Shown here in pieces: positions 18,804 through 27,319 of a stretch of DNA of 64,000 nucleotides. This DNA comes from JAEVLT01 sp050496765 (GTDB lineage: Bacteria > Bacillota > Bacilli > Bacillales > Cytobacillaceae). Below the pieces are notes generated by a model. The model made no database searches. It saw only the letters and a program-made list of their open reading frames with translations, and had not been told where the DNA came from. The position numbers and the translations under genes are program-made. Each line of letters starts with the position of its first letter. Position 1 is the first letter of the stretch. The stretch lies in assembly GCF_050496765.1 (NCBI RefSeq), contig NZ_JBNWEO010000013.1, forward strand, positions 620,001-684,000. The letters are read 5' to 3'.

Positions 18804-20423
18804 TTATTTCATTCTTTCAATTAATCGCTGAATTCGTTCTTGCAGCTCAATAATGCGAAAAGGCTTAGTCATATAATCATCGGCACCAAGCTGCAATGCT
18901 CTCGATATGTCCGCATTACTTTTTCGCCCTGTCAACATCATGACCATGACACTTTTTCCATTTTCCGTTTGTTTGACCTTCTGCAATAGCTCAAGACCAT
19001 CCATAATTGGCATCACACCATCTAAAATTAAGAAATGTTCCCCATGTTCGAAAAGACGGTTGGACTCCAAAAAGGAGAGTCCGTTCTCAAACCCGCGAAT
19101 TTCAACGTCAAAATAGGCAATCTTCATTTTTTCCAAAATCCCTATTAACATTTTGCGAATGATCGTATCATCATCAATTACGGAAATAAACAATTTTCTT
19201 TTTTCCGCTTGGTTTGCCGTGTTACTGATGCTTTCTACTTTGGCTCGGCCTGTTTCCTTCGCTTTATAAACAGCCTGGTCGGCAAGGCTGAGCGCCTCTT
19301 CAAGCGTTGTTTCGACGGAATCAATCGTTGTAACTCCAGCAGAAAAGGTCAAACGGAAGGCAGTTCCATTTGCTTCAATGGGCGTTTTCGAAAAATAATC
19401 CAATATTCTTGAGACGATTTCATATGCCTGCAGATGGTTTGTATTGGGAAAAATAATCATAAACTCTTCTCCCCCATAGCGAAAAACAAGATCGGTGCTG
19501 CGAGTTTTTTCGTTTAAAAATCTGGCAAATTCCGACAGCACCGTATCCCCTGTCAAATGGCCGTATGTATCATTGATCTTTTTAAAAAAATCAATATCGA
19601 TAATCGCCAAGCTGAAAATCTGGCCATTTCGTTTTAAATCATTGATACTTCTTGTAAAGACGTCTTTTAAAAATCTCCGATTATACAAATTTGTCAGTTC
19701 GTCAAGCATGACGGATTGATCGTAAATTCGCTTTCTTTGAAGATGGCGCTCAACGTGAACAGTTAGTTCCTCAAGATCAAGCGGTTTCCCCAAAAAGTCA
19801 TCGGCTCCCATCTTATAGGCGTTGATCCGTGTTTTCCGGTCGGTCATAACACTAATCATGATAAATGGAACAAAGAGTTTGCTGCTGTGCGCCTGCAGCT
19901 CCTGAATAACTTCGAAACCGCTTTTATTTGGCAGCTTGACATCAATAATGACGCAATCCGGATTCAAGTCAAAAAACTGCGAGATCGCTTTTTCCGGTGT
20001 AGAACTGGCAATCACCATCCATCCTTGTTTTTCTAAAACATCTTTCAGCAGGATTAGCATGGAAACATCATCGTCAATAATTTGAATGAGTGGCAAGTTC
20101 CCTATTTTTTTGTGTTCCTCCAGCCTGTCGGTTTCATGGAATTGCTCGTATCCATTCACAACACGGATGATTTCATAAAGAAAAATGGTTAAGTCTTCTT
20201 TTGACCAGTGTTTATCATCCGCTTCTCGCAATTCGTTCAGCAATGCTTCAGCCAACTGGTGAAGTCCGCCAAGCTGAAGGGTACCTGCTGTTCCTTTTAC
20301 CGAATGTACAAAACGATAGACTTCAGCATTAGGGATTCGTTCATTGGCCTCTGTGGCAAACCACTGTGAAAATTGAGTTTTCATTTTTGCAAATAAAAGA
20401 TTTTTATATTTGGAAAAGTTCAT
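18804..20423 (-). CDS. HPt-REC-GGDEF-REC diguanylate cyclase
   Basis: 539 aa. Order: HPt about 10-95 with phosphorylatable His in VHSVKGTAGTL; REC1 about 115-230 (phospho-Asp in VIIDVKLPNKSG, Lys in LGKPLD); GGDEF about 240-405 with active-site YGGEEF and the inhibitory RxxD (RSTD) five residues ahead; REC2 about 412-535 (LILDGVMPIMDG, MTKPFR). It should make c-di-GMP under phosphorelay control with product inhibition. First gene of the three-gene operon. No membrane span. Confidence 0.92.
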   Translation of the reverse strand: MNFSKYKNLLFAKMKTQFSQWFATEANERIPNAEVYRFVHSVKGTAGTLQLGGLHQLAEALLNELREADDKHWSKEDLTIFLYEIIRVVNGYEQFHETDRLEEHKKIGNLPLIQIIDDDVSMLILLKDVLEKQGWMVIASSTPEKAISQFFDLNPDCVIIDVKLPNKSGFEVIQELQAHSSKLFVPFIMISVMTDRKTRINAYKMGADDFLGKPLDLEELTVHVERHLQRKRIYDQSVMLDELTNLYNRRFLKDVFTRSINDLKRNGQIFSLAIIDIDFFKKINDTYGHLTGDTVLSEFARFLNEKTRSTDLVFRYGGEEFMIIFPNTNHLQAYEIVSRILDYFSKTPIEANGTAFRLTFSAGVTTIDSVETTLEEALSLADQAVYKAKETGRAKVESISNTANQAEKRKLFISVIDDDTIIRKMLIGILEKMKIAYFDVEIRGFENGLSFLESNRLFEHGEHFLILDGVMPIMDGLELLQKVKQTENGKSVMVMMLTGRKSNADISRALQLGADDYMTKPFRIIELQERIQRLIERMK

Positions 20424-20555
20424 CGTTATGCGCTCCGATTACTTACAGTTTTCTTTCTGAATCTTTTGCTCCCTTTCCAAGTTTAGTATGGAAAGGAGGC
20501 TTGTACAATAGGCAATAAGAAGAAAGTTTTCGTAAAAAATGCGGAAAGTATTCCC

Positions 20556-21371
20556 TTACTGTTTCTCTATCATGGACTTTACTTTTTTGGTGCAGCTTTC
20601 CATTGCTGCAAGGATCGCTCCTCTGAATTGGTGCTGCTCTAGTGCTGCCACTGCTTCAATTGTGGCACCGCCAGGGGTGCAGACATCATCCTTTAATTTT
20701 CCTGGATGCGCGTCTGTTTCCAATACCATTTTCGCCGCCCCAACAACCGCTTGGGCAGCGAGCCGGTACGCTTGATCCCGCGGAAGTCCTTGGCGCACAC
20801 CTCCATCCGCGAGGGCTTCAATAAACATATACACATATGCCGGTGATGACCCGCTGATTGCCGGAACGGCATCCATCTGTTTTTCTTCCAACCATTCGGT
20901 CTTGCCAACTGTCTGAAAAAGCTGCTCCACTACCGTTTTCTCTGCTTCACTTAGCTGCTCGTTTGCGCACAGGACGCTCATTCCCTCGCCGACAAATGAT
21001 GGGGTATTGGGCATCGCCCGAACGGCCTTTATTTTTCGACCAAAAAGAGTATCGAGATCACGAAGTGTGATTCCTGCTGCAATCGTAACAACAGTAGCAT
21101 TCTCGTTGACGCTATCTGCAATTTCGCTAATAATGTATGAATGAAGATCCGGTTTTACTGCCAAAATGAGTATATCTGCAAACGCTGCAACTTTCCGATT
21201 GTCAAGCGTAGTGTAAATGCCAAAGGAACGGTGAACAGTTTGGAGCGTTGTTTCTGTGGCAGCACTTGCCATGATAGTTTCCCTGCTGGTTTTGCCAGAG
21301 TGGATAATGCGTTCCAACATTGCTTGAGCCATTTTACCAGCACCGATAAAGCCGATCTTTTGATTAATCAT
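20556..21371 (-). CDS. proC: Pyrroline-5-carboxylate reductase
   Basis: 271 aa from the ATG at 21371 (MINQKIGFIGAGKMA), preceded by GAAGGTGGG; the frame from 21401 is an unsupported extension. It makes proline from pyrroline-5-carboxylate with NAD(P)H. GFIGAGKMAQAM is the Rossmann loop. RAMPNTPSFVGEGM and the C-terminal DDVCTPGGATIEAV block are the active-site signature. Bacillus species often have several paralogues (ProG, ProH, ProI); which one this is cannot be told. Confidence 0.93.
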   Translation of the reverse strand: MINQKIGFIGAGKMAQAMLERIIHSGKTSRETIMASAATETTLQTVHRSFGIYTTLDNRKVAAFADILILAVKPDLHSYIISEIADSVNENATVVTIAAGITLRDLDTLFGRKIKAVRAMPNTPSFVGEGMSVLCANEQLSEAEKTVVEQLFQTVGKTEWLEEKQMDAVPAISGSSPAYVYMFIEALADGGVRQGLPRDQAYRLAAQAVVGAAKMVLETDAHPGKLKDDVCTPGGATIEAVAALEQHQFRGAILAAMESCTKKVKSMIEKQ

Positions 21372-21480
21372 TTTGTATCCCACCTTCAGAAAAGATTTCA
21401 TTCCTTCATCTTAAAAGATTTAGGTAAAAATAGAAAGGGTACATGGTAAAGAACTGTTTTTATGGATGGAGGTTGTATGG

Positions 21481-22077
21481 ATGACCCATTTTGAACCAGT
21501 ATCGAGGGATTTTTTCAATCAGCCGACACTTGAGCTTGCCAGGGCTTTACTCGGCACGGTTTTGGTAAAAGAGACCGAAGCTGGGGTTGCCGCGGGAAGG
21601 ATTGTCGAGACAGAGGCCTATTTAGGCGCCATCGACCGAGCTGCCCACAGCTTTCAAAACAGGAGAACGAAACGGACGGAAATCATGTTTGCCGAAGCCG
21701 GGCATGTCTACACCTACGTCATGCACACCCATTGCCTCGTCAATGTTGTCAGCAATGCAAAAGATATACCGGAGGCGGTGCTGATTCGTGCCGTTGAGCC
21801 TGTATTTGGGATTGAGCTCATGTATCAGCGGCGAGGAATCGATGATACAAAAAATCTCACAAACGGACCGGGTAAATTAACGAAGGCGTTGGGGATAACA
21901 ATGGAGGATTACGGCGGCAAGTTTTGGGAACCGCCGCTCTCTATTTCTCTCGGCCGGACACCTAAAGAAATTTCCCAAGGAAAGCGAATTGGCATTGAAA
22001 ATACAGGAGAAGCAAAGGATTATCCATGGCGATTCTGGGTAACGGATCACCCATTTGTTTCACGGAAAAACAAATAA
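21481..22077 (+). CDS. DNA-3-methyladenine glycosylase (AAG/MPG family)
   Basis: 198 aa from the ATG at 21481, which has GGAGG about 9 nt upstream; an ATG at 21466 would precede that site. This is the AAG-type fold that removes alkylated purines. EAYLG, DRAAHSFQNRRTKRTEIMF, GHVYTYVMHTHCLVNVV and RAVEPVFG match YxlJ-type enzymes, including the flipping Tyr and catalytic Glu region. Divergent from proC, convergent with cdd. Confidence 0.9.
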   Translation: MTHFEPVSRDFFNQPTLELARALLGTVLVKETEAGVAAGRIVETEAYLGAIDRAAHSFQNRRTKRTEIMFAEAGHVYTYVMHTHCLVNVVSNAKDIPEAVLIRAVEPVFGIELMYQRRGIDDTKNLTNGPGKLTKALGITMEDYGGKFWEPPLSISLGRTPKEISQGKRIGIENTGEAKDYPWRFWVTDHPFVSRKNK

Positions 22078-22078
22078 G

Positions 22079-22106
22079 AAAAACACAGCGAAAAGTCTGT
22101 GTTTTT
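22079..22106. terminator. Bidirectional terminator between glycosylase gene and cdd
   Basis: AAAACACAG pairs with CTGTGTTTTT across an 8-nt loop in the 32-nt gap between converging genes. Confidence 0.75.
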
Positions 22107-22109
22107 CCA

Positions 22110-22520
22110 TCATTCTTCTGTTTCGCTCTTCAAATCTTCCGCCGAAAAAGCTCCAGGAAGAAGATCACGTACTTTAATTCGCTGGATATCGCCTTTTAAA
22201 TTGGTCAGAATGACTTCCATGTTGGCATCACACAGTTCGGAAATCACTTGGCGGCAGGCGCCGCACGGCGAAACCGGCCGATCGGTATCAGCGACAACGA
22301 CAAGCGTTTCAAAACTTGTGACCCCTTCCGAATACGCTTTAAACAAAGCGGTTCGTTCTGCGCAATTGGTGACACTGTATGCTGCATTTTCAATATTGCA
22401 GCCATGATAAACAGTCCCATCCTTTGCCAGCAAGGCCGCCCCCACTTTAAACGTTGAGTACGGAACATATGCGAAATCTCTTGCTTTTACCGCTTCCTTT
22501 ACCAGTTCTCTTTCTTCCAT
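22110..22520 (-). CDS. cdd: Cytidine deaminase
   Basis: 136 aa, the size of the tetrameric Bacillus enzyme, from the ATG at 22520 (GGGGAG upstream). It deaminates (deoxy)cytidine to (deoxy)uridine. Zinc ligands and the catalytic Glu lie in NCAERTALF and PCGACRQV, and YVPYSTFKVGAAL is the N-terminal signature. Third gene of deoC-xapX-cdd. Confidence 0.95.
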   Translation of the reverse strand: MEERELVKEAVKARDFAYVPYSTFKVGAALLAKDGTVYHGCNIENAAYSVTNCAERTALFKAYSEGVTSFETLVVVADTDRPVSPCGACRQVISELCDANMEVILTNLKGDIQRIKVRDLLPGAFSAEDLKSETEE

Positions 22521-22550
22521 TTTCTTCACTCCCCACCAGATCAAATTTAT

Positions 22551-22721
22551 TTAGCGTTCGATTAATTTTAAAATCCACTCTACGAGCACACCGCCAAAGT
22601 AGACGCCAAACACGCCGACTACCGCCGAAAATACAGGCGGCGCCGGTAGCGGCAGCTTTAAAAACTTAAACAGCATCCCAACAAGGACGCCGGCAAATAA
22701 TGCCATCATGACTTCTTTCAT
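22551..22721 (-). CDS. XapX-domain (DUF1427) small membrane protein
   Basis: 56 aa from the ATG at 22721, with GAGG 7 nt upstream. Two hydrophobic segments flank KFLKLPLPAPP, the XapX hallmark. The family was named from a gene in the xanthosine phosphorylase region and has no proven role. Between deoC and cdd (30 and 24 nt spacing), it is most likely tied to nucleoside uptake or salvage. Confidence 0.85.
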   Translation of the reverse strand: MKEVMMALFAGVLVGMLFKFLKLPLPAPPVFSAVVGVFGVYFGGVLVEWILKLIER

Positions 22722-22745
22722 ATGTGCATCCTCTTTTATCAAAAA

Positions 22746-23420
22746 TTAATAAGCACTTGCGGAGGTTTCGCCATTGATGATCGCAACGCCTGAACTTGCG
22801 CCGATCCGAGTGGCTCCTGCTTCAATCATTGCAAGTGCATCTTCACGGCTGCGGACGCCTCCGGAAGCCTTGACTCCGATTTCAGGTCCAACCGTTTCGC
22901 GCATCAGGCGAATGTCCTCTACGGTTGCCCCGCCAGTCGAAAATCCGGTTGACGTTTTGACAAAATCGGCTCCGGCCTTCACAGCGAGCCGGCAGGCACG
23001 AACCTTTTCCTCCTCTGTCAGCAGACATGTCTCAATGATCACCTTTGTTAAAGCCTTACCCTTTGCCGCTTCAACGACAGCACGAATATCTTGTTCAACC
23101 AAATCATCTTGTTTATCTTTTAATGCCCCAATATTGATCACCATATCCACTTCGGTAGCACCGTTTTCAATTGCGTCTTTCGTTTCAAACGCTTTCGTTG
23201 CCGAAGTAGCGGCTCCCAGCGGGAAACCAATCACCGTACACACTTTTACCCTCTGGCTGTCCGCAAGCAATTGAGCAGCGGTTTTCACCCATGTTGGATT
23301 GACACAAACCGATGCAAAAGAATACTTTTTTGCTTCCTCTGCTAATTTTTCAATTTCTGCCCGCGTTGCATTCGCTTTTAATAATGTATGATCGATCATG
23401 CCGGCAATTTGTTGCGTCAT
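22746..23420 (-). CDS. deoC: Deoxyribose-phosphate aldolase
   Basis: 224 aa from the ATG at 23420 (AAAGGAAG upstream). It cleaves 2-deoxyribose-5-phosphate to glyceraldehyde-3-phosphate and acetaldehyde. The Schiff-base Lys lies in DFVKTSTGFSTGGAT. IDHTLLK, CTVIGFPLG, EVDMVINIG and VKASGGVRS complete the active site. It heads the salvage operon deoC-xapX-cdd and is divergent from the MMPL gene. Confidence 0.95.
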   Translation of the reverse strand: MTQQIAGMIDHTLLKANATRAEIEKLAEEAKKYSFASVCVNPTWVKTAAQLLADSQRVKVCTVIGFPLGAATSATKAFETKDAIENGATEVDMVINIGALKDKQDDLVEQDIRAVVEAAKGKALTKVIIETCLLTEEEKVRACRLAVKAGADFVKTSTGFSTGGATVEDIRLMRETVGPEIGVKASGGVRSREDALAMIEAGATRIGASSGVAIINGETSASAY

Positions 23421-23601
23421 GTTAAAAACTTCCTTTCGTCGAAAATTCAAGTTCCACAGTGTTACTATAACAAAACGAATCGGTAAATGTAATCTTTCAA
23501 TCCTCTTCTTAAAATTTTCTCCAGTACAAATGGTTCAAATGCATTCCATGTGCGTATTAAAACTTGGAAAAGTGTATGATAGTTTTAAAGGAGGAAGTAG
23601 C

Positions 23602-25761
23602 ATGCTGCAAAAATTCGGAAAAGAAATATACGAATACCGCAAATGGGTACTGGGGATCTGGCTCTTATTGATCATAAGCGCCGGGATTTTCGCTTTAAAA
23701 TTGCCAGAGGTTTTAAGCGGAAATGGTTTTGAATACAACGGAGCCTATAACAACACAAAAAAAATATTGGAAAGAAGTTTTGACCAGCCGAAATCTTCCA
23801 TCATTCTTTTATTTCAAAAAAACCGTTCCGTATCGGCTGATGAATGGAAAAAATACATACAAGATACCTTTCAGCCCCTGAAACATTTCAATGGTGCAAA
23901 GTCAATCACCACTCCTTTCGATCGACAAGGGATGATGAAGGGAAACGATGCATATGGAATTTTAACGTTTGACAAAGATTCTGAAAGTCTTGGCAAGGAA
24001 ATCCGCCAGCTAAAAAAAATCATTAAAGACAAACCCGGAATGAAGGTAACGCTGACAGGCGAGCCAATTATCGTTCAAGACTTGAACAAAGCGAGCCAGG
24101 AAGACTTGGCCAAGGCGGAAATGATCGGCCTGCCAATCGCGTTAATCGTTTTGATTCTGGCGTTTGGCGGCGTTGTTGCCGCAGCTGTTCCGCTTTTGAT
24201 CGGAATTGTCTCCATTTTGACAACAATGGGTGTCGTTTATTTTTACAGTTACCAAACCCCTTTGTCGATTTTTATTTTGAACATTGTTCCGATGATCGGC
24301 CTTGCCCTCAGCATAGATTTTGCCCTGCTGTTTATCAACCGGTTTAAAGAAGAATTAAAGTTGAAGCCGGTGCCTGAGGCGATACAAACAACGGTGGCAA
24401 CGGCGGGTCGCTCGATTATATTCTCCGGCCTCTGTGTATTTATTGGCTTATCCGGGCTTTTATTTATTAAAATTGATATTTTTCAAAATGTCGCACTTGG
24501 CGGAATGACCGTTGTCTTCATCTCCGCCCTCTCAGCCAATACGTTTTTGCCGGCATTGCTTTCTGTGATGGGCAAAAAGATTAATCATTTAAGCGTTTTG
24601 CCGGCAAAAGAAAAGCAGCAATCGCTATGGTATCGGTTTGCCCAATATGTCATGAAACGCCCTGTTGTTATGATGATTGTTGCACTTGCACTTCTATTGT
24701 TTGGGCTTATTCCGGCAAAAGAAATGAATCTGGCCATACCAGGGATCGATTCCCTGCCGGCCCATTATCCATCCCGGATCGCGTATGAAACGTTTAAAAA
24801 GCAATTTATTCCGGCAGATCAGCAAGATGAAAACAAGGTCGCAATTATTTTAGAAACGAAAGGAAACGCCCTCCAGCAAGCAAATCTTGAAAAAATCGAC
24901 AAGGTCATTGGTCAATTAGAGAAAGATCCGCTCGTACACAAGGTGAATTCGCCATTTTCGGTAACAGGTGCTAGAAATGCCGCTCAGCTTATGCAAATCG
25001 TCCAATATGGGGATAAACAAAAAACAGCACCGGTTCTGGCTGCTTTTGTGAAAGACAACAAAATGCGCTTAGAGGTATTTTTAACAACTGGAAAGAATTC
25101 AGCGAAAGCACGAGAATGGATACGGGATTGGTCTGCAAGAGATCTCGGTCTAAAGGCTTCATTCGGCGGACAGATCAAATTCCAGCAGGAGATTTTTGAT
25201 GAAATTTTCACCAAGGCACCATATGGCTTGCTGCTCATTTTCCTATCGACTTTCCTGATTTTGATGCTCGCGTTCCGTTCGCTATTGATCCCGCTGAAAG
25301 CTATTTTGATGAATATCCTTAGCCTCAGCTGCACGTTTGGCGTGGTTGTCTGGATTTTTCAACAAGGCCATTTCGGATTGAAGCCTGTTGACATTGCACT
25401 TATATTACCTGTGTTTGTCTTCAGCCTTGTCTTTGGACTTTCAATGGATTATGAAGTGTTTCTTATCTCAAGAATCCAGGAGTTTTACGAAAAAACAGGG
25501 GATAACAGTTTGGCGACCGTTAAGGGGTTAACGTATACAAGCAAAATCATTACTTCTGCCGCAGCGATCATGATTGTCGTTACCGGTGCATTTGCCTTTA
25601 CTGGCGTCATGCCAATTAAGCAGCTTGGAGTCGGCATTGCCATTGCCATTTTTATTGATGCAACCATCGTGCGAATGGTGCTCGTTCCAGCGCTGATGAA
25701 ACTGCTTGGGGATTGGAACTGGTGGTTTTTTGGAGCAAAGAAAAAGGCGGTCGGACAGTAA
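23602..25761 (+). CDS. MMPL/RND-type membrane transporter (YdfJ-like)
   Basis: 719 aa from the ATG at 23602 (AAAGGAGGAAG upstream); the upstream in-frame extension overlaps the deoC promoter and is rejected. Architecture: span 1, extracytoplasmic domain, five spans, then the same again, about 12 spans in all. The motifs are MIGLALSIDFALLFINRFKEE in repeat 1 and SLVFGLSMDYEVFLISRIQEF in repeat 2, with the proton-relay Asp residues. Relatives export lipids or hydrophobic compounds. Substrate unknown. Confidence 0.9.
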   Translation: MLQKFGKEIYEYRKWVLGIWLLLIISAGIFALKLPEVLSGNGFEYNGAYNNTKKILERSFDQPKSSIILLFQKNRSVSADEWKKYIQDTFQPLKHFNGAKSITTPFDRQGMMKGNDAYGILTFDKDSESLGKEIRQLKKIIKDKPGMKVTLTGEPIIVQDLNKASQEDLAKAEMIGLPIALIVLILAFGGVVAAAVPLLIGIVSILTTMGVVYFYSYQTPLSIFILNIVPMIGLALSIDFALLFINRFKEELKLKPVPEAIQTTVATAGRSIIFSGLCVFIGLSGLLFIKIDIFQNVALGGMTVVFISALSANTFLPALLSVMGKKINHLSVLPAKEKQQSLWYRFAQYVMKRPVVMMIVALALLLFGLIPAKEMNLAIPGIDSLPAHYPSRIAYETFKKQFIPADQQDENKVAIILETKGNALQQANLEKIDKVIGQLEKDPLVHKVNSPFSVTGARNAAQLMQIVQYGDKQKTAPVLAAFVKDNKMRLEVFLTTGKNSAKAREWIRDWSARDLGLKASFGGQIKFQQEIFDEIFTKAPYGLLLIFLSTFLILMLAFRSLLIPLKAILMNILSLSCTFGVVVWIFQQGHFGLKPVDIALILPVFVFSLVFGLSMDYEVFLISRIQEFYEKTGDNSLATVKGLTYTSKIITSAAAIMIVVTGAFAFTGVMPIKQLGVGIAIAIFIDATIVRMVLVPALMKLLGDWNWWFFGAKKKAVGQ

Positions 25762-25762
25762 A

Positions 25763-25797
25763 ATGGAAAGCCAGCCAAATAGTATGGCTGGCTTTCG
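25763..25797. terminator. Bidirectional terminator between MMPL gene and cupin gene
   Basis: GAAAGCCAGCC pairs with GGCTGGCTTTC across a 9-nt loop in the gap between converging genes. Confidence 0.75.
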
Positions 25798-25802
25798 TAC
25801 AA

Positions 25803-26141
25803 TTAAATATTTTTCGCGTACTCTTCCCCAGGCAATTTTGTCAAGACAACGTAAAGGCTTACCGGTTCGCTGCCTGTATTGGTAAAGGCCAATGATTCCT
25901 CTCCATTCGTATGAACCAAATCACCGGCAACCATTTCAGTTTCGTTTCCATCAATCACAATCGTCCCTGTTCCTGTTAATGCATATAAATAAACTTCCGT
26001 GCCCGGGTGCTTATGCTCCGGAAGCTGCTGTCCCGGCATAAAGTTTAAAACAAAAGCAGTATTCTCCCCTTTACGAATCACCCGCTTTGTAAACTTTTCC
26101 TCACTGTATTCCTGATAGGCTGAAACTGAGAACTTTTCCAT
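25803..26141 (-). CDS. Small cupin-domain protein
   Basis: 112 aa from the ATG at 26141 (GGAGGCG upstream). A single beta-barrel cupin with metal motif 1 (PEHKHPGTEVYLYALTGTG) and motif 2 (GDLVHTNGEESLAF). Such proteins bind a divalent metal and may be dioxygenases, isomerases or sensors. No partner gene is obvious. Confidence 0.85.
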   Translation of the reverse strand: MEKFSVSAYQEYSEEKFTKRVIRKGENTAFVLNFMPGQQLPEHKHPGTEVYLYALTGTGTIVIDGNETEMVAGDLVHTNGEESLAFTNTGSEPVSLYVVLTKLPGEEYAKNI

Positions 26142-26248
26142 ATCTAACGCCTCCAATCGATTGTCTTGCTTTATATTAACTGAAAATCATTATCAATCAA
26201 GTGATTCGCATCACGTTTTACTAAAAAATCGCCAAAACTGCGGACATG

Positions 26249-26836
26249 CTAGCTGCTTTTATAATGGGAATCGTTGTCAAAATGTTGGATTCCGTCAAAG
26301 TTGTTCAGAAAGTCACTGATATCCATGGAAACGGTGGCCGCTCCGATCATTTCCAGATTTTCGTTAAAAAGCGGCTGGGCAAAAACAAAATATGTATGGA
26401 TTCCGTCCGATAATGGGATGGTTATTTTTTGTTTTCTCTTCACACCTTCATCCAGTACCTTCTGTTTCAAGGCCATTAAGTCTACAATGCCTTGACTCAT
26501 AATGAGTTCATTGTCTTTTTTTCCAATGGTTTCTTCCGGATCGAAATCCGAAGGGGCATTAAAGATCCACGTATACCTTAAATCCAAATCGCAATGGGCA
26601 AGGACCATTGGCGAGTTTTTAATTGCAGCTTGAAACGGCTCACTCAATTCTTCCGTAAAAAAAGCAGAAGCACTAAAGCCAAGAACTTTTGCAATACTTT
26701 TTGCTACCTCCATGCTTGGGTTGCGGCTGCCGTTTTCAATTTGGGAGTAAAATGCGCGATTGATAAACGATTGAGCAGCAACTTCTTTTTGGGTTAAGCC
26801 TTTTTCTTTTCTTACCTTTTTTAACCAATCTCTCAT
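26249..26836 (-). CDS. XRE-type HTH regulator with C-terminal PAS domain
   Basis: 195 aa. Residues 1-60 form a Cro/C1-type helix-turn-helix (RKEKGLTQKEVAAQSFINRAFYSQIENGSRNPSME). The remainder resembles a PAS domain (DLDLRYTWIFNAPSDFDPEETIGKKDNEL) and would bind a small ligand or a redox cofactor. It is divergent from a PAS-type histidine kinase gene with a 114-nt shared promoter region, so the two may have worked together. Confidence 0.82.
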   Translation of the reverse strand: MRDWLKKVRKEKGLTQKEVAAQSFINRAFYSQIENGSRNPSMEVAKSIAKVLGFSASAFFTEELSEPFQAAIKNSPMVLAHCDLDLRYTWIFNAPSDFDPEETIGKKDNELIMSQGIVDLMALKQKVLDEGVKRKQKITIPLSDGIHTYFVFAQPLFNENLEMIGAATVSMDISDFLNNFDGIQHFDNDSHYKSS

Positions 26837-27319
26837 ACATTATCACCCTCAGTAAAATGTAATAAAGATGTTGCAATTTGCCACCATTGTACAGTCGAGA
26901 TCATTGTATAATACTTCTAGGATTTCTTTCTGTGGTTAGGGAGTGGAAAATTGATAGCAGTTGAGAACGAGAAAAAATTTGGTTTTTTTCAATTATCCGA
27001 ACTTTCAACAACACCGAAGATGGTGGTAAATGAAACGGAAATGATTTACGCAAACAAAGCCTGCCTTCGGTTATTAAAAATAGAGAACATTTCCGAAATA
27101 GGGAAACAACAACTCCAACGTTTTATTCACCCTAATGTTTATGATGCAAGTCAAAAACGTTTAGATCAAATTTTAAAAGAAAAAAGCACTTTTGAACAAA
27201 TGGAACTGAAACTAATCGACAGACACAACCAACCAATTGATGCCGAGTTAACGATTGGTCCGTTCTATTTTGAAAAGGAATTATTTGCCCAAATCATCCT
27301 TCAAGATTTAACTGAAAAA

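Noticed and set aside
22774..23274. Plus-strand 166-codon frame over deoC
   Set aside because: Antisense shadow of a certain gene with all active-site motifs on the minus strand.
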